This document shows positions 23,601 to 35,545 of a DNA stretch of 64,000 nt, in pieces. The position numbers and the translations under genes were made by a program. A model generated the notes under the pieces. It saw only the letters and a list, made by a program, of their open reading frames with translations, was not told where the DNA came from and searched no databases. The stretch's first letter is position 1. Each line of letters opens with the position of its first letter. The stretch comes from Tenodera sinensis (Eukaryota > Arthropoda > Insecta > Mantodea > Mantidae), in NCBI GenBank assembly GCA_030765045.1, contig CM060965.1, forward strand, positions 147,868,374 through 147,932,373. The letters are read 5' to 3'.

Positions 23601-23639
23601 CTGTAGCCAGAGGTGGTAACCCCTTAGGCCTTCCAAAAG

Positions 23640-24540
23640 AAAAAAACAACAACCAGGAAATCACAGGCCCATCAGCCTACTACCGGCCATCAGTAAACTG
23701 TTTGAGAAAGTAATCCAGACACGCCTCCAGAGCATGCTCGATAGACACAATGTGCTTCGTCCTGAGCAGTTTGGCTTTCGCCGCAAACAATCTATAACTC
23801 ACCAGCCTCTACGCCTAGTGAACGAGGTGATACGCGGTTTCAACAACACGCACTGTGTTGCAGTCCACATCCTTGATATCTCCTGAGTCTTCGATACCGT
23901 GTGGTACGAAGGACTCTTACGCTGTCTTATCTGTTACGACACCCTATCCTACCTAACCCACCTTATACATAGGTTGCTTTCAAACCGCTCCTTTGTTGAC
24001 ACCAGGGACAGCATCCACTCCCAACCTTACGCAGGGGTACCCCAAGGCAGTGTTTTGGGCCTCCTGCTATTCCTTACCGACATCAACAGTCTCTCTCCTC
24101 TCCGGGGCTGCAACCTCTACTTCTTCGCCGACAACACTGCCATTACTATACCATCGTCGTATCATGCTATCGCAGCGTGACTCCAGTGCTACGCCTACAT
24201 GTTGACCGCTTTGTTTGCCGCGTGGCGGCTTATGATCAACGCCAGCAAGCCTCAAGCCGCCACCTTCGCCAGACGGCAAATCGAGGATGTGGACAATCTT
24301 CGCCTGGCAGGAGAGCTAACACCTTGGTCCGCTGAGGCAAACTACTTAGGAGCGCTCCTAGATAAGGTGCGTATCGCATCGCTGACCTCCAAGGTCAATA
24401 GGATGGCTATGCTCTACCCTGTTTATAACAAGAAATCACCTATGAGCTTAAGGAATACGGCCTACACTTATCTACGCGTGCCAAGTCTGGGGAGCTGCTG
24501 CCAAAACCAACCTCTATCCACTGCAAGTACTGCAAAACCG
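23640..24540 (+). pseudogene. Jockey reverse transcriptase pseudogene
   Basis: Reading across frames: NHRPISLLPAISKLFEK, RPEQFGFRRKQSITHQ, AGVPQGSVLGLLLFL and YFFADNTAITI, where Asn replaces an aspartate of the FADD box. A LMINASKPQAATF segment follows. In-frame stops and the catalytic substitution mean it is inactive. A SINE-2 fragment follows directly. Confidence 0.85.
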
Positions 24541-24545
24541 ATATA

Positions 24546-24650
24546 TTGTCGGTCTGGCTGGCACAGTTGGTTAGACCCTGGCCTACTAATCCCAAGATTG
24601 CAGGTTCAAATCTGACCCATACCAATAGTTCTTAAGTGTGCTTAAAGTGT
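24546..24650 (+). mobile_element. SINE-2, copy 2 (degraded)
   Basis: TCGGTCTGGCTGGCACAGTT, a B box GGTTCAAATCTGACCC and AAGTGTGCTTAAAGTG match the start of the copy at 13836. The rest is lost. Confidence 0.75.
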
Positions 24651-24919
24651 GCTCATCCGCGGCCTCGGAGAATATGACAATGATCCCTGGGAACGTTGCA
24701 AACGACCCAGACTTGTACTAGGCCAGCAACAGTAAAACTAAAAACACCAATTATGAGGTCATCATCACTAACTTTATCATAACCATAAAAACCCCGTTGA
24801 ACAACATTTTATCTCCACCCCAAACATCCTATTCACCCTTAAATCTTATTTCCCATACCTAATTTAAAAAAATATCCCTAACATTATTCACCACCCTTAA
24901 ATCGCCATCATTCTCTTAT

Positions 24920-25138
24920 CCCACCGTCTCTATGCCAATAGAGGACTTTCCAAGAGGTCATGAGTTCGAATCTCGGATAGGGCGAGATATTCGGATAAGG
25001 TCTACTCAGGATAAGCGAGGTGTTCCCTTGTCCTGAGTAGACGAATATCGAGTAACCTAAAGCTCTAAGGACCTTGGATTAATTTGAGCAACATTTCACC
25101 CATTTAATTCATTCACCGTTGGAGGACGTTAGCAAAAA
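24920..25138 (+). mobile_element. SINE-1, copy 2
   Basis: CCAAGAGGTCATGAGTTCGA (B-box region), a strong hairpin GTCTACTCAGGATAAG / TTGTCCTGAGTAGAC, AAAGCTCTAAGGACCTTGG and the tail GGAGGACGTTAGCAAAAA. The A-box half of the head is degraded. Confidence 0.8.
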
Positions 25139-25453
25139 TGTAGGGGACTTAGTCCAGGCATGGCAACAGTCGAGGGCGCCTCCCCCTGGGGGAGGATAAC
25201 CCCTCAGTGACTCTACTCAAGGGACCTCTTGCATTATTAGTACCGTTATTCCGTGTTTAACTTAACAATGTGATAGTACTAACAATTGCTAAAAATTTAA
25301 AAAAGCATAATTTATCATGTGAATTTACAGTACACTGCAATATGCTTAAACAAAATGTATGTGCAATTGTTTATGGGTGTGACCAACCAGGAAGTATACG
25401 ATTCTAATTAATTTTTAAAGTACCCGTTTTAAAGTGAATGCGAACATCACTTA

Positions 25454-25599
25454 TTGTTGAACTAAAACGAGTCCATCCTAGCAGCTATATGCATACGTGC
25501 GCTATTACACTGCTGATTGGCGAAGCGTTTGTTGCTATGGAAACTTCAAGGGCACGTGTGCACTTAGCTGTCAGAATGGACTTGTTTTAATTCAACTAT
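25454..25599. repeat. fold-back palindrome, about 45-bp arms
   Basis: TTGTTGAACTAAAACGAGTC with CATCCTAGCAGCT on the left pairs with AGCTGTCAGAATGGACTTGT and TTTAATTCAACTAT on the right. A GCATACGTGC / GCACGTGTGC pair lies inside. It may be a small MITE or a stable hairpin. Confidence 0.65.
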
Positions 25600-26545
25600 A
25601 ATTCATATTTAAGTCATGCACATTTGATGTAAAACAATAAAATATTTTGGGGTAAAGAACGAGGAATACCGTTATTAAGAATACAAGCATCACATAATAG
25701 CATAGTCCTATTATTTACTAGTGGCATATTCCTTTCGTGTGAAACCACCTAGTTTTAGTTTTCCCTCTCCAAACTCCACAATGCGCCAAGTAGTGCAAGC
25801 CATAGAATACCAACCTTTGGTGCAAGTTTTGCGCTTTGCGCTTTATCACGCCCATTTGTGTACATACCGTTGTGTATCTAGCGCCTCTAGTGAGCTCGTG
25901 TTACACCACATACTAATTTGACAGGCCCTTCTGTAATTTGATGACAGAGGTAACCAACATGCTGGCGAACGTTAAGGTCAGTAAGGTGCTAGTTAAACAT
26001 TTAAAGATTTTTTCTTTAAATTAGGTTACACATTTATGAAAATTCGTATGAAAATAACAATTTCAAACACTTCTTTGTGTAACTTTTGCTACATATATAT
26101 GTTTAACGCTTCTAATATGTGAACTTTGGTAGCGCTGAAACAATTGAAGGTAGCATTTGTAAACAAAGCGTATGTTGTAGATAAATGTTTACTCTCTATA
26201 TTAGATAAACAAAGTAGGTTATAATGATTTTCAGAGGTATACATTCAGATCACCTTACGTAGTTTAATCATAGTTAATGTCGTAAAATACGCATAAGTGA
26301 GGCTATGATGTAGCAGCTTATTGTGTATGGGGGTCTTCAAACCGTCGGCATATTATAACCACTATTTCTGTTTTACAGTAAATCATCTCTAATATATACA
26401 CATAATGAATGATTGCTAATAACCACTTAACCAATTTTAAATTCACACATTTTATATTCTAAAAGTTAGGTGCAATATCTTCTGTCTGCTTATACATTAA
26501 CTGATGTAACATTGTCTTTACTTATTTCCCCTTTTGTCTTTTCAG
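25600..26545. other. possible promoter and 5' intron region of the host gene
   Basis: No transposon signature was recognised. The exon at 26546 starts at a splice acceptor, so an upstream non-coding exon is expected. A candidate donor AACGTTAAG|GTCAGTAAG lies at about 25970-25985. This is inference only. Confidence 0.25.
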
Positions 26546-26628
26546 ATTAATTTTGATATTACCATGGATTCTGCCGCTGAGAACTCTGAAATCACACTTA
26601 AGGCACATGCCTCAGACCAGCTGCATAG
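26546..26628 (+). CDS. likely first coding exon of a host gene
   Basis: A pyrimidine-rich acceptor (TTTCCCCTTTTGTCTTTTCAG, ending 26545) precedes an exon. ATG at 26564, in the context TTACCATGG, opens MDSAAENSEITLKAHASDQL. A donor AG|GTAACA follows 26628. The coding part is 65 bp, so the next exon must start with the third base of a codon. No mobile-element similarity was seen. The product is unknown. The exon at 55283-55458 could belong to the same gene but cannot be the next exon, because its phase differs and the join would give a stop. Confidence 0.55.
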
Positions 26629-26967
26629 GTAACACAAGTGCACAAAACAGTTAAATATGCAAAATAGTTTATTGGAGCTGATAAAAAAAAAGCTCTATGC
26701 ATTCCAAAAATTACCAAACATTTTTTTGACTGAAATACTCGGGAAAACCCTGAAAGACCTTAAAAGAATACTGTGCATCAAAATATATTGCCCTTTTCAC
26801 TAAAAGATACCAAGATTGCAGTTTCAGTGTTGTATAAAATTGTACATTATTTCTGCAAAGTGTAAGGGGATTGAGAGAAAAAATTCTCAATGGTGTTACA
26901 TGCCTTTGATTCAAGATGGTAATTCTTTATGTAAGATTTGAAGCTTTCACGGCGAGTGTTATTGATC

Positions 26968-27032
26968 GAGGCTTCATGGATGATCAGCCATGTCAAGTTT
27001 TGACACGGCTGACCACCCGTGAAGCCTTGATT
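26968..27032. repeat. near-perfect palindrome
   Basis: GAGGCTTCATGGATGATCAG-CCATGTCAA pairs with TTGACACGGCTGACCACCCG-TGAAGCCTT around a 2-bp centre. Pairing continues weakly outward (TTATTGATC / GATTAATAA). AAGCTTTCACGGC at 26941 is the complement of the CCGTGAAAGC word in the PLE tail at 46079-46090. Confidence 0.8.
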
Positions 27033-27034
27033 AA

Positions 27035-27857
27035 TAAGTTTTCGATGTGTCAGCACATACATTATTACATTTTATCTCTACAACCATCAAATGTAAAACT
27101 TTAAATTCCCTATATCATTATGGGGAGGTCCAAAGCTACAGAGTAATCCCATTAGCACTGTCTCTCTACATCATTACAGATAAATCTTGAAATCTCTAGT
27201 TACATGTGAAACATAAATAGAAAGGAATTGCCCTCAGGGTTCAGTAAAAATAACTTTCTAAAATGTCAAATTATTGTTATTTGTTTGTTAGTTCTTGAGA
27301 TGACAGCGAGAGGAGCTCTGGTATATTAATCACGTTGAATAATTTAAAGTTCAAAAACCAAATGCAGAAGATTTCATAGAAAAATTCATAATCACCTTTG
27401 ATATTTACTAGTTTGCTTCAATTTCTTGTCCACCATGTACTCTGTTTACCGTACACACTTTTGTCACAAATATCATGCTCTGACCCGACATGCCAACATG
27501 AGACTACAAATACCACCCTCCATAGATGAATATAAATGTAAGGCATAGCCCAGGTCTTAGAGTGCCCAAAGCCACAAAGTTTAACCCAGGGATGTTTTTT
27601 ATAAGAAGAAAAGTGAAGTAGAAGTAGCCAAAGGCTGCAACTGCAAAGCAACAACAAAGCTGAACCAAAACATTAGTGTGTTCCAGGGTAATGTAGGAAA
27701 AAGGGCAAATTAAATAATGGGTCAGAGCCTGTTATCTTAATTGCACTTCCTCAATAAATTACCAATTTCTGTTAGCATTTCTGTAAGGGTAAGAAGAAGA
27801 AAACTTGAAATCATGCCAAACTAGCAGATTTCACATAGGTTGGCACTTCCATTACTG
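27035..27857. other. no recognised feature
   Basis: AT-rich sequence without recognised domains, repeats or splice-flanked open frames. Confidence 0.4.
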
Positions 27858-28086
27858 CCCACCTCTGTAGCACGGTAGCGTGCCTGTCACATCCAAGAGG
27901 TCGCGAGTTCAAATCTCGCTAGAGTGAGTTATCTGGATAAGGGTTTTTCCAAGGTTTTCCCTTATCCTGAGAAGACAAATGTCAGCATAAAGCTCTATGG
28001 ACCTCAGGCTCATTTGAGCATAATTTCACTCATTTCATTCATTCGGTGTCTGATATGATACTACATTGGAGGACGTTAATAAAAAG
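27858..28086 (+). mobile_element. SINE-1, copy 3
   Basis: It has a complete head (CCTCTGTAGCACGGTAGCGT, B box GAGTTCAAATCTCGC). The hairpin region AAGGTTTTCCCTTATCCTGA and AAGCTCTATGGACCTCAGGC follow, with the tail GGAGGACGTTAATAAAAA. It is the best-preserved of the three copies. Confidence 0.85.
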
Positions 28087-28144
28087 AGAACTCCCACTCT
28101 GCTTACACAATACCCTACACATGTTGTTTTCTGCTGACTTCACA

Positions 28145-28560
28145 CTAGAGGTGTGAGTGGGCTTAGGTGAAGCCCTCGGGCCTAGACCCAGCCCAGACCA
28201 CAGGCTGGGTTCAAGCCAAATTTGAAAAATGTTTTTCCGACTCGGGCTAGACCCGGGCTTGAAAATTAAAGAAGTACAACACAATTATTATATTTTTTGG
28301 CCACCAATGTCGAAATTCCGAGAATAGCACAATTATCGCAGAATTTCTTTACTAGGAATTCTATAAGGGTATTCTGCTGACGTGTATCAAATAATAATAA
28401 TTATAATAAGAATGTGAATAGCTACAAAATAATTTTGTTTAAAACAAAATTACACAATTGGACCCAGGGCAGGTGGTTCACTATAACCTCTTCTCGGGTT
28501 CAGGCTGGGCTCGGGCTTGGTTAGGCTGGGCTGGGCCAAACCTAAGAATGTCGGCCAGTG
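28145..28560. repeat. GC-rich self-similar segment, possible MITE
   Basis: Repeated GGGCTNGGGCT-like words occur at both ends (CCTCGGGCCTAGACCCAGCC and CTCGGGTTCAGGCTGGGCTC) around an AT-rich centre. Words such as GGGCTTAGGTGAAGCCC and the reverse of GGGCCAAACCTAAG could be inverted ends. No target duplication was identified. Confidence 0.4.
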
Positions 28561-29906
28561 CAGAATTCTACTTCACATAATAATTTTGCTGTAAAAGAAA
28601 GGCTTCTAAATAGGGTGAGTGGACCAGATGACTCTGCAGTGGTAATATCTATCTATTAAACACTTTCCAAGGCATTCTCTCTTATTCTACTCTTTTCTTT
28701 TACCATTACTAAAGTTAACATCTGGTGACACTGTAGCACTGGTGATTGATAGCATTTATCCAGATAGTACAAGAAAATTTCCTTATTATATATGTATCCA
28801 TCATGTATAATCTGCTTAGATAAAGATTTCTAAATAAAATCTAATAAAATACTCCAAGCAAGACTTTTTGAATGAAATAGTGAATCATGCTGCCATAATG
28901 CTGTTTTTCCAGAATATATATAAAAGAAATCCACATTTTAGAAATTTATGATTCATATCCTTTAAGATCAGCATAAGAAAATGCAGTAGTATAATGGTAT
29001 GGCTTATTTAATGTCAATCCTGGGAACAAATCCTTTCTCCTTTAAATTAAATGAACAAAGCATTTATTTCAAATTTGCTCCCTGTTCTAAAATTTCTACA
29101 ACAGTATTTATATGATAGATTCTGTTGCAGCTAATGAGTAGTAACAGTATCTGTAGTTCAGAACACCTCGCACACAGTTTAATTCATTTTTTGCTATAGG
29201 CCCCGGTCTTGGGATTTCATAAATTCAAGTTGAAAAGAGCAGTTGGTTTTTATGCACATATTTTTCTAGAGGATTTATAAACTGTGAGAAAAATTTCAAG
29301 ATGGATTTTAATGTGAGGTCACGGATACATCTAGTACAAATAAAAATATTCTTACAATACTTGAAAGCAAACTCAGTGCCAAAATTTATAGGCAATGTAA
29401 GAGATAAGGTGCTTTTTAAACTTAAATCTGAGGAGATTGGTAGAAAATAAGTATTTTGAAGCATTTGAAGAATCTTGTTGATTGCATCTGCCATTATAAG
29501 TATTTTTAATAAATAATTAAATAATACAAGAATTCTTAATTAATGAGTATATAATTATACTTAAAAACTCTATTTACCTCTGTTAGTAAATTCGGCTATT
29601 TTAACTGCTAAAAGTCTATTAGCTAAGAATGGAACGAATGTCTCCAATAGCTTGCTTCAGTTTTAAGCCTTTGGCTGCAACAGCTTCACTCCTATACTTA
29701 TGAAAAGCATTGTTCAGCTATGTTTGTGGCATAGGCCCTTCAATCCTTCAGTTACACTTTGTTGCTTTGTAGTTTAGGGCCCTCAGTTTTTTGTTCATCA
29801 TATGGTGGCAGCTCTGCAGTAGTGAATAACAGAAAGAGGGAACAGGTGCAGGGTAACAAGATTGCAATGCCACAAGTATGATAATTTGTTGACAAAATCT
29901 TTCAAA
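28561..29906. other. no recognised feature
   Basis: AT-rich. No transposon domain, tRNA-like head or convincing exon was found by eye. Confidence 0.4.
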
Positions 29907-29909
29907 TTA

Positions 29910-30359
29910 CGGCTGGTTCACAACCACCCAACAACAGGAACCATAATGGTTCTGGGAACGGGAATCAAGGCAGCACTCAACATTTGTTCAGAACAGCCCG
30001 GGAATGATAGCTACAAGACACCAGAAAATAGAGGTAGATATTGCACATTGGGAATTAATTTGCTTCTAACTGACCAATGGTATTTTTTCTAGCTTGTGAC
30101 TAGAGAGAGCTCTAGCATCTGTTTCATTGTACAGCTGCCTTGATTAATTTCTACAACGAAAAGTCTAATATACACAATATGAATCTAATATGCCATGCCC
30201 AATAACGGAATAATAAGTTAAAACATGGTCAAGTCTTCTTTTCCGTTCCCGGGGCCTGACAAAGCTTCCTGTCGGTTGTGAATGCTCCTATTTGAGTAGA
30301 TTAATTTCAAGTATCTCATGCTGGTTATCGTTACCATTGTCGGTGGTGTAAACCAGCCT
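29910..30359. mobile_element. MITE, PIF/Harbinger-like (TTA target site)
   Basis: GGCTGGTTCACAACCACC at the left matches the reverse of GGTGGTGTAAACCAGCC at the right, with TTA at 29907-29909 and 30360-30362. A second inner pair (AACGGGAATC / CCGTTCCCGGG) strengthens the symmetry. A 3-bp TTA duplication suggests PIF/Harbinger; no transposase is present. Confidence 0.65.
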
Positions 30360-30606
30360 TTAATTGTTCTATTGTGGTACATTGAATTAGTCTTTAACTG
30401 TTTGGCACTGAATTTCCTTTCATCCCTTTTCTTTCATTTACCATGTATGCTAAAATGTGGCTACACAACCATACATGTATGTGAAAAATAGCTCTGATTT
30501 CACATTTAAGAAAAAGATACTAGAGAGAAATACTTAACAGCTTTGTTAGTTCTCTTTCATGCTGAATAAAATTACACAGGAAGGGGAAGGAAGAGAATGC
30601 ATATAT

Positions 30607-31632
30607 ACTGGGAGAGCAGCAAACCTCCGAAAAGGCTGCATAGTGTTTTGCCTGTCCACTTCCTCAGTGTTGTTGCCACCTGCCACTGTCATAGAAAGGT
30701 GTAGATGAAACCATACATTTGCAAAACTACTTTTGAAGGCTTTACTTACCAACTTTATGAAAGGAGATGCTGAAACTGGTCACCATTGTCATACACACAT
30801 TTTTGGTATCTCTTTAGGAAACTATCCATCACTCACTGTAGTTCACATAGAGAAATGCTAGCAATTTCCTGGCGGACATATTGTTTTAATTCTTCCAAGA
30901 TGGGTGCAATTGTCTTATACACTTTATGCTTTAAGTTACCCCTGAGATAGAAATATCAGGGGTTTAGGTCAGGGAACTGAGGGATCATAAACCTCGACTA
31001 ATAATTCTGTCCTGAAACACAGTTTCAATTGTTCAATTACATCAAAAGATTCACCACATGAGCTGATGCAGTCTTGTTGAAGAAAGGTAAAGTCACGCTC
31101 CCTGCCTATTAATTCTGTGAAAAGGAGTGGGCAAAATTGTATTCATGCATGTGTGGACATCAATTGTTAACTCAAAAAAAAATTGGCCCTATAACTCAGA
31201 ACCTATTATTGTTCATGAAGAAACCCTTCATGATGAAAAATTTGGTGTGTCATTAGCCGAGAAAGATTTCTCAGAGCTCCAAAAAGTGTTTTCTATCTCT
31301 GGGGTAACTTAAAACATAAAATGTACATTTAAGACAAATGCATGCACCCTGAAAGAATTAAAACAAATATCCACTAAGAAATTGCTAGCATTTTTCTACA
31401 TGAACTAAACCAAGTGATGGATAGTTTCCTAAAGAGGTGCCAAAAATGTGTGTATGGACGACAGTGACCAGTTTCAACATCTACTTAGATAAGGTTGGAT
31501 AGTAAAGCCTTTAAAAGTAGTTTTAAAAATGTTGTATGGTTTCATCCGCACCTTTCTATAATAGCAGCAGATGGCAACAAGCGCCAAGGATGCCAACACC
31601 ACACAGCCCATTCTGAGGTTTTTTCTTGCCCG
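30607..31632. mobile_element. fold-back mariner/Tc1-type element, copy 1
   Basis: Long inverted arms run from CTGGGAGAGCAGCAAACCTC at the left to the reverse of GAGGTTTTTTCTTGCCCG at the right, flanked by TA. The arms share GTCATAGAAAGGTGTAGATG and GGCTTTACTTACCAAC-type sequence. The left arm on the minus strand and the right arm on the plus strand carry decayed fragments of the same transposase C-terminus (SISGVT and SLG-type remnants of FYLWGNLK). The copy at 55532-56505 has the same architecture. Confidence 0.75.
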
Positions 31633-31634
31633 TA

Positions 31635-33420
31635 TATTGTGTATGCATGTAAAAGAGAGAGAGTGTGCTTGCATTGCAGTAGAGGATGGAAAACTGTTAA
31701 AATGTAATATCAGTGTCAAATTTTTCTTTGTGGGGTAATAGGAGTACAGAGACGATTTACTCCGAATCTTCAGAAGAATTTCAGTCCAAATGTAAAAATG
31801 CTGCCAATATACTGCAAAAAAGAAAGCAGGTTCTTTCATTTCTTGGTATGTATTTTTAAAATTCTCAAAAGAAAGCAATAGACATTGTGCTTCGTAGAAA
31901 ACAAAACAAAAGAAACTAAACAATAAACCACATTAAATAACAAGACAATGCATTTTTAAATGCACAATTAAGATTAAAAATGTGCTTTTTATAGTGCTGT
32001 TCATAAATAGTTTATCCTTCAGAAAAATTTGCAGATAAAATAATACATCAACTAAAAACATGAATTTTACAGTGGAACTTTCAAAGATGGTAGGGCATCA
32101 GTTTTCAAATTTTACTTTTCAAGGGTGCTAAGTGTAGAGACTAACTTCCATTCATAGATGCTATATGGTATTAAATGTACTTGTATATTATGGCAGTTTC
32201 CAGTGGAAGGGGTTAAACACCATTGCATTTTATAAACTATACTGTTTGCAATAACTATTTTCACTAGATCAAAAAAAGCAACTGCTTGTAACAAAGGAGC
32301 TTTAAGGGGCTTCCAGCATCTGGTATAAATAGTACATCAAACAATGCATTATTTTATAAAAACTATTTTATAGTTGAACATAGAAAATGTATTTTTGGAG
32401 AGGATATTTAAATTCTGTTTCCAATTAAGGAGTCATACAAAAGGAAAAAAAAACTGCACTCTGGAGTTTTCTGATGAAACTATTGTCTTTGAAGAGTTTT
32501 AGAGATGGCAAAGGCAAAATTTAAAACTACAAGTTGCTCTTTTGTATAACATAAGTTCCCATTTTTAAATATAAATCTGCTTTTCATATTATAAATAACT
32601 AAACATTACTTCCATTATTGCCTTCACAAAAGCTTAGTTTGTATTACTAAATCTTTGTTGGTTTCCATTTATTTGAGTTTACATAATGGATAATTGCTAC
32701 AAAGCAACAATTCACCAATAATAATTATTGAGTTAAACATATGCTTTAAGGTTAGTTTGATAACCTACAGTATTCAAAATGACTACATCACTGCATTTAA
32801 TGCACCTTTAATGGAAAGCTAGCAGATCACTTAGCACCTTTCCATTTTCTTCATCATGTTAAGATGTAAAATTATAAATATGATGATATACTTGTTCTAG
32901 GCCACAATCATGAAGTTGTTCAACTTTTGATAGCTGCCTGTAAAATATGTGTATTCCTTGAATAACTTTTATGCAACATTTTGGCACTTTGCATCTTTGA
33001 AAATTACACCCTACAATTTTAAAATGCAGCCTAATAAAACTTCAGCCCTAAAAGTGCGCTTATTTTTCTGCTTTGTTAAAAGCATGTTTTTCTTGCAGCA
33101 GTTAAAAGTTTTAAAGAGGTTTCTACAGCTTCAAAAGCGTGCTAATTTTCCTGCCTTTTTTTAAAAGCATGGTTTTATCTTGCAACATTAAAAGTTGGGA
33201 AGGTGATTTTATAGCTTCAATGCTTTTCCTTGCACTAGATAGCCCTACTAGGTAACACTCCTATAACTTCATTGCTCTTTAATTTTTTATTCTTCATTTG
33301 CACCAGATGGTAGGAGCATGATTTACAGTAACCTCAGTAGCTAGGCCACCAGGCAGGGCTGTGTTGTGGTTCTTGATAACTAATGCCATTGTTGTTAGGA
33401 CTGTGATCAGGTATCTTAGT
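31635..33420. other. mostly featureless; one local tandem duplication
   Basis: Near 33050-33225 two diverged units of about 90 bp repeat TTAAAAGCATG, TTTT, CTTGCA, TTAAAAGTT and AGCTTCAA. Otherwise no domain, SINE head or transposon end was recognised. Confidence 0.4.
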
Positions 33421-33774
33421 ACGGTTAAACCTTATTCATCCAGAGAATTGGGACCAAAGGAAATCTGGGAAATCTATAATCCAGACTATGTGGGCAATAA
33501 AACAAAATTCTTAAATCTTTAAATAAGCAGACTTGCCATGAAGCGACAATAAAAAAACTATTCATTGTAACAAATTATATACATTACATAGTATGTATTG
33601 GTTACAAAACATTAAAAATATAAAAATCTTAATCACATAAAATCACATCATTTCTTAACAAAGAATTGATCCGCAGTCTTCTGTTTTAAACAGGTGTGGC
33701 ATTTAAATAAAGTATGGTCACTATTATTGCTTTAGAATTAATAGTTCAGCAGGAGTGATGTTGGGCTGACACTT

Positions 33775-33935
33775 CAAGTGCACCATAATGTTCATCAGCT
33801 GGTGCACAACAACTCCCAGTACAGCAACATTTTCTTCAATGTTTCTCCTTTATCAATTTGATTAATAGCATCCAACTTTTTATTCATTGAAACCACGACC
33901 TTCTTTCATTTTGGTGTCATTTTAAACTTGTACAC
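33775..33935 (-). pseudogene. Tigger transposase HTH (CENPB-N) remnant
   Basis: The minus strand reads KVVVSMNKKLDAINQIDKGE, then TLKK and, after a frameshift, VAVLGVV. This resembles the N-terminal helix-turn-helix of pogo/Tigger transposases and CENP-B. No DDE catalytic part was found. Confidence 0.7.
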
Positions 33936-33942
33936 TGAATTA

Positions 33943-34295
33943 TGAGGGCCTCCATAGCGCAGTTGGTAGCACACTTCCCTCTGATATGGAGGAGCCGGGT
34001 TCGATCCCCAGTACCAGCACGAGGATTTTCCCCTTCTGGTAGGTCTGGTATGGGGTGCGCTCAGCCTCGTTGGGTCCCAGGGTGACCAATTGAGGAGCTG
34101 CTTGATGGAGAAGTAGCAAACCCAGGTCGAGAAGGCTGCATAACCGGCTGGAAGGGCTCGGGACGCTGATCACGTACCACCCTCCAGTACTGTACCCCTG
34201 TGCCTGTAGTGGGTAGAGGTGGGGGATGCAGTGGCTAGACAGCAAGCCATAAGCCATAGCTCTTCATGTGCTGTTGCACTGGGGTTTACTTTACT
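33943..34295 (+). mobile_element. SINE-5 (tRNA-derived), full length with 12-bp target duplication
   Basis: The tRNA-like head has CCTCCATAGCGCAGTTGGTA (A box) and GGGTTCGATCCCCAG (B box). The body of about 280 bp includes AATTGAGGAGCTGCTTGATG and ends GGGGTTTACTTTACT. TACACTGAATTA is duplicated at 33931-33942 and 34296-34307, which fixes both boundaries. It lies inside the Tigger-like element. Confidence 0.9.
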
Positions 34296-34764
34296 TACAC
34301 TGAATTACACTCCCAAACACTGATAATACACGAAAACAATCCAGTTGAAACACACACAATAAACTTAATGTCATATTTTACAGCACAGTACGTACATATT
34401 ATCATAATTTGTTGCACAGTTTCTGCAGTAACCATACATTGAATCAAACTAAAAAGCAAATATTTGGCATACTTATAGTTACGTTCTTGCTATCATAGTT
34501 AAATTTATTATCTAATATGAATATCAAATTTAAAAAAAATCCATAAATCTGATCTGGGTAAACAAGGTTTTACTGTACTGTGCAAGATGTAACTCAGAGA
34601 ACAATTTGTCCACCTCCATGGTGCAAAGATTAGCCTGTCTGCTTACTAAACTGGGGTCAAGTTTATTTTTCCCTCATCCTCAGCTCTTTGGAGCTTAGGT
34701 TCATTTTAATGCTTATTAACCATGCATGCCTGATATTGCAATGGAAATTTAACTATTTAAAAAG

Positions 34765-35545
34765 AAAAAATCTTATGTGTTACATTCATAATACTTACTC
34801 TACCTATGCTTCACCAACCCATTCTTAGAATAGGTCATTCTTCTATTTCATGTTAATTGAGATAAACATTTGTAGATGTGCTATTATTTCATATTACTAT
34901 GTAGATACAATGGGAATAGGGGAATTCTGTTGGCTTAAGCAATAGTGAGATCTTTTAAGAGCTGGTTGCTGAGTAATGGCTTTGAAATTCCATTTACATT
35001 GTAAGCCCAGGAGAAGAAAAAAAATGAATAATGACTTCTAATTAAGAAACACGTGTGTTTTGGAAAATTCAAATCAGTAATTAGGAATTTTTCCCCTGCT
35101 GGGAGATATGGTATGGGATGCACTCAGCCTTGTTAGGTCCCAGGGGAGCCAATTGAGGAGCTATTTGATGGAAAAGTAGCGGCACCATGTGGAGAAGACC
35201 GCATAACTGGTAGGGAGAGCTCAGGTGACTACATCCTACCCTCCAGTACTACATCTCGCTAATGACACCTGTAGTTGCCAGAGGTGGGGGATGCAGCAGC
35301 TGAGCAAGCAAGCCTCGGCCCTTCATGGGCTGTTGCGCTGGGGATTACTTTTTACTTTACTTAATAAGGAATATGTTGGAAAAATTGTGCACTTTAGGAG
35401 ATTTACATCTTTTGTTTGGTAAGAAGTTTGTGTATCTCTTATGCTTAACCAATTATACAAAAGTCATCCAGAATGAAGAGGACTTCAGGGGCTACTCCCA
35501 GAAAATTTAATTTGTCATGAACATTTCCTAATCCTTTCAGAGATA
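34765..35545 (+). repeat. repeat A copy interrupted by SINE-5
   Basis: A 250-bp unit (TCTTATGTGTTACATTCATA to about 35010) is followed by the body start. The body resumes after the SINE at about 35363 with GATTTACATCTTTTGTTTGG and AAAGTCATCCAGAATGAAGA. Confidence 0.75.
35088..35362 (+). mobile_element. SINE-5, copy 2, 5'-truncated
   Basis: It matches the body of 33943-34295 from CCCCTGCTGGGAGATATGGT to GGGGATTACTTTTTACTTTA and lacks the tRNA head. A near-duplicate TAATTAGGAAT / TAATAAGGAAT at the two edges may be the target duplication. Confidence 0.8.

Larger units (their letters stand above)
33422..34575. mobile_element. pogo/Tigger-like element, TA target site
   Basis: Left end CGGTTAAACCTTATTCATCC and reversed right end CAGTAAAACCTTGTTTACCC are imperfect inverted repeats, flanked by TA (33420-33421 and 34576-34577). 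Pogo-like ends with ATCC words recur inside. The element carries a CENP-B-like HTH remnant and is interrupted by SINE-5. Confidence 0.75.

Noticed and set aside
28145..28560. Genuine coding sequence in the GC-rich Ser/Pro frame
   Set aside because: The frame reflects the GGGCT-rich self-similar repeat and has no domain.
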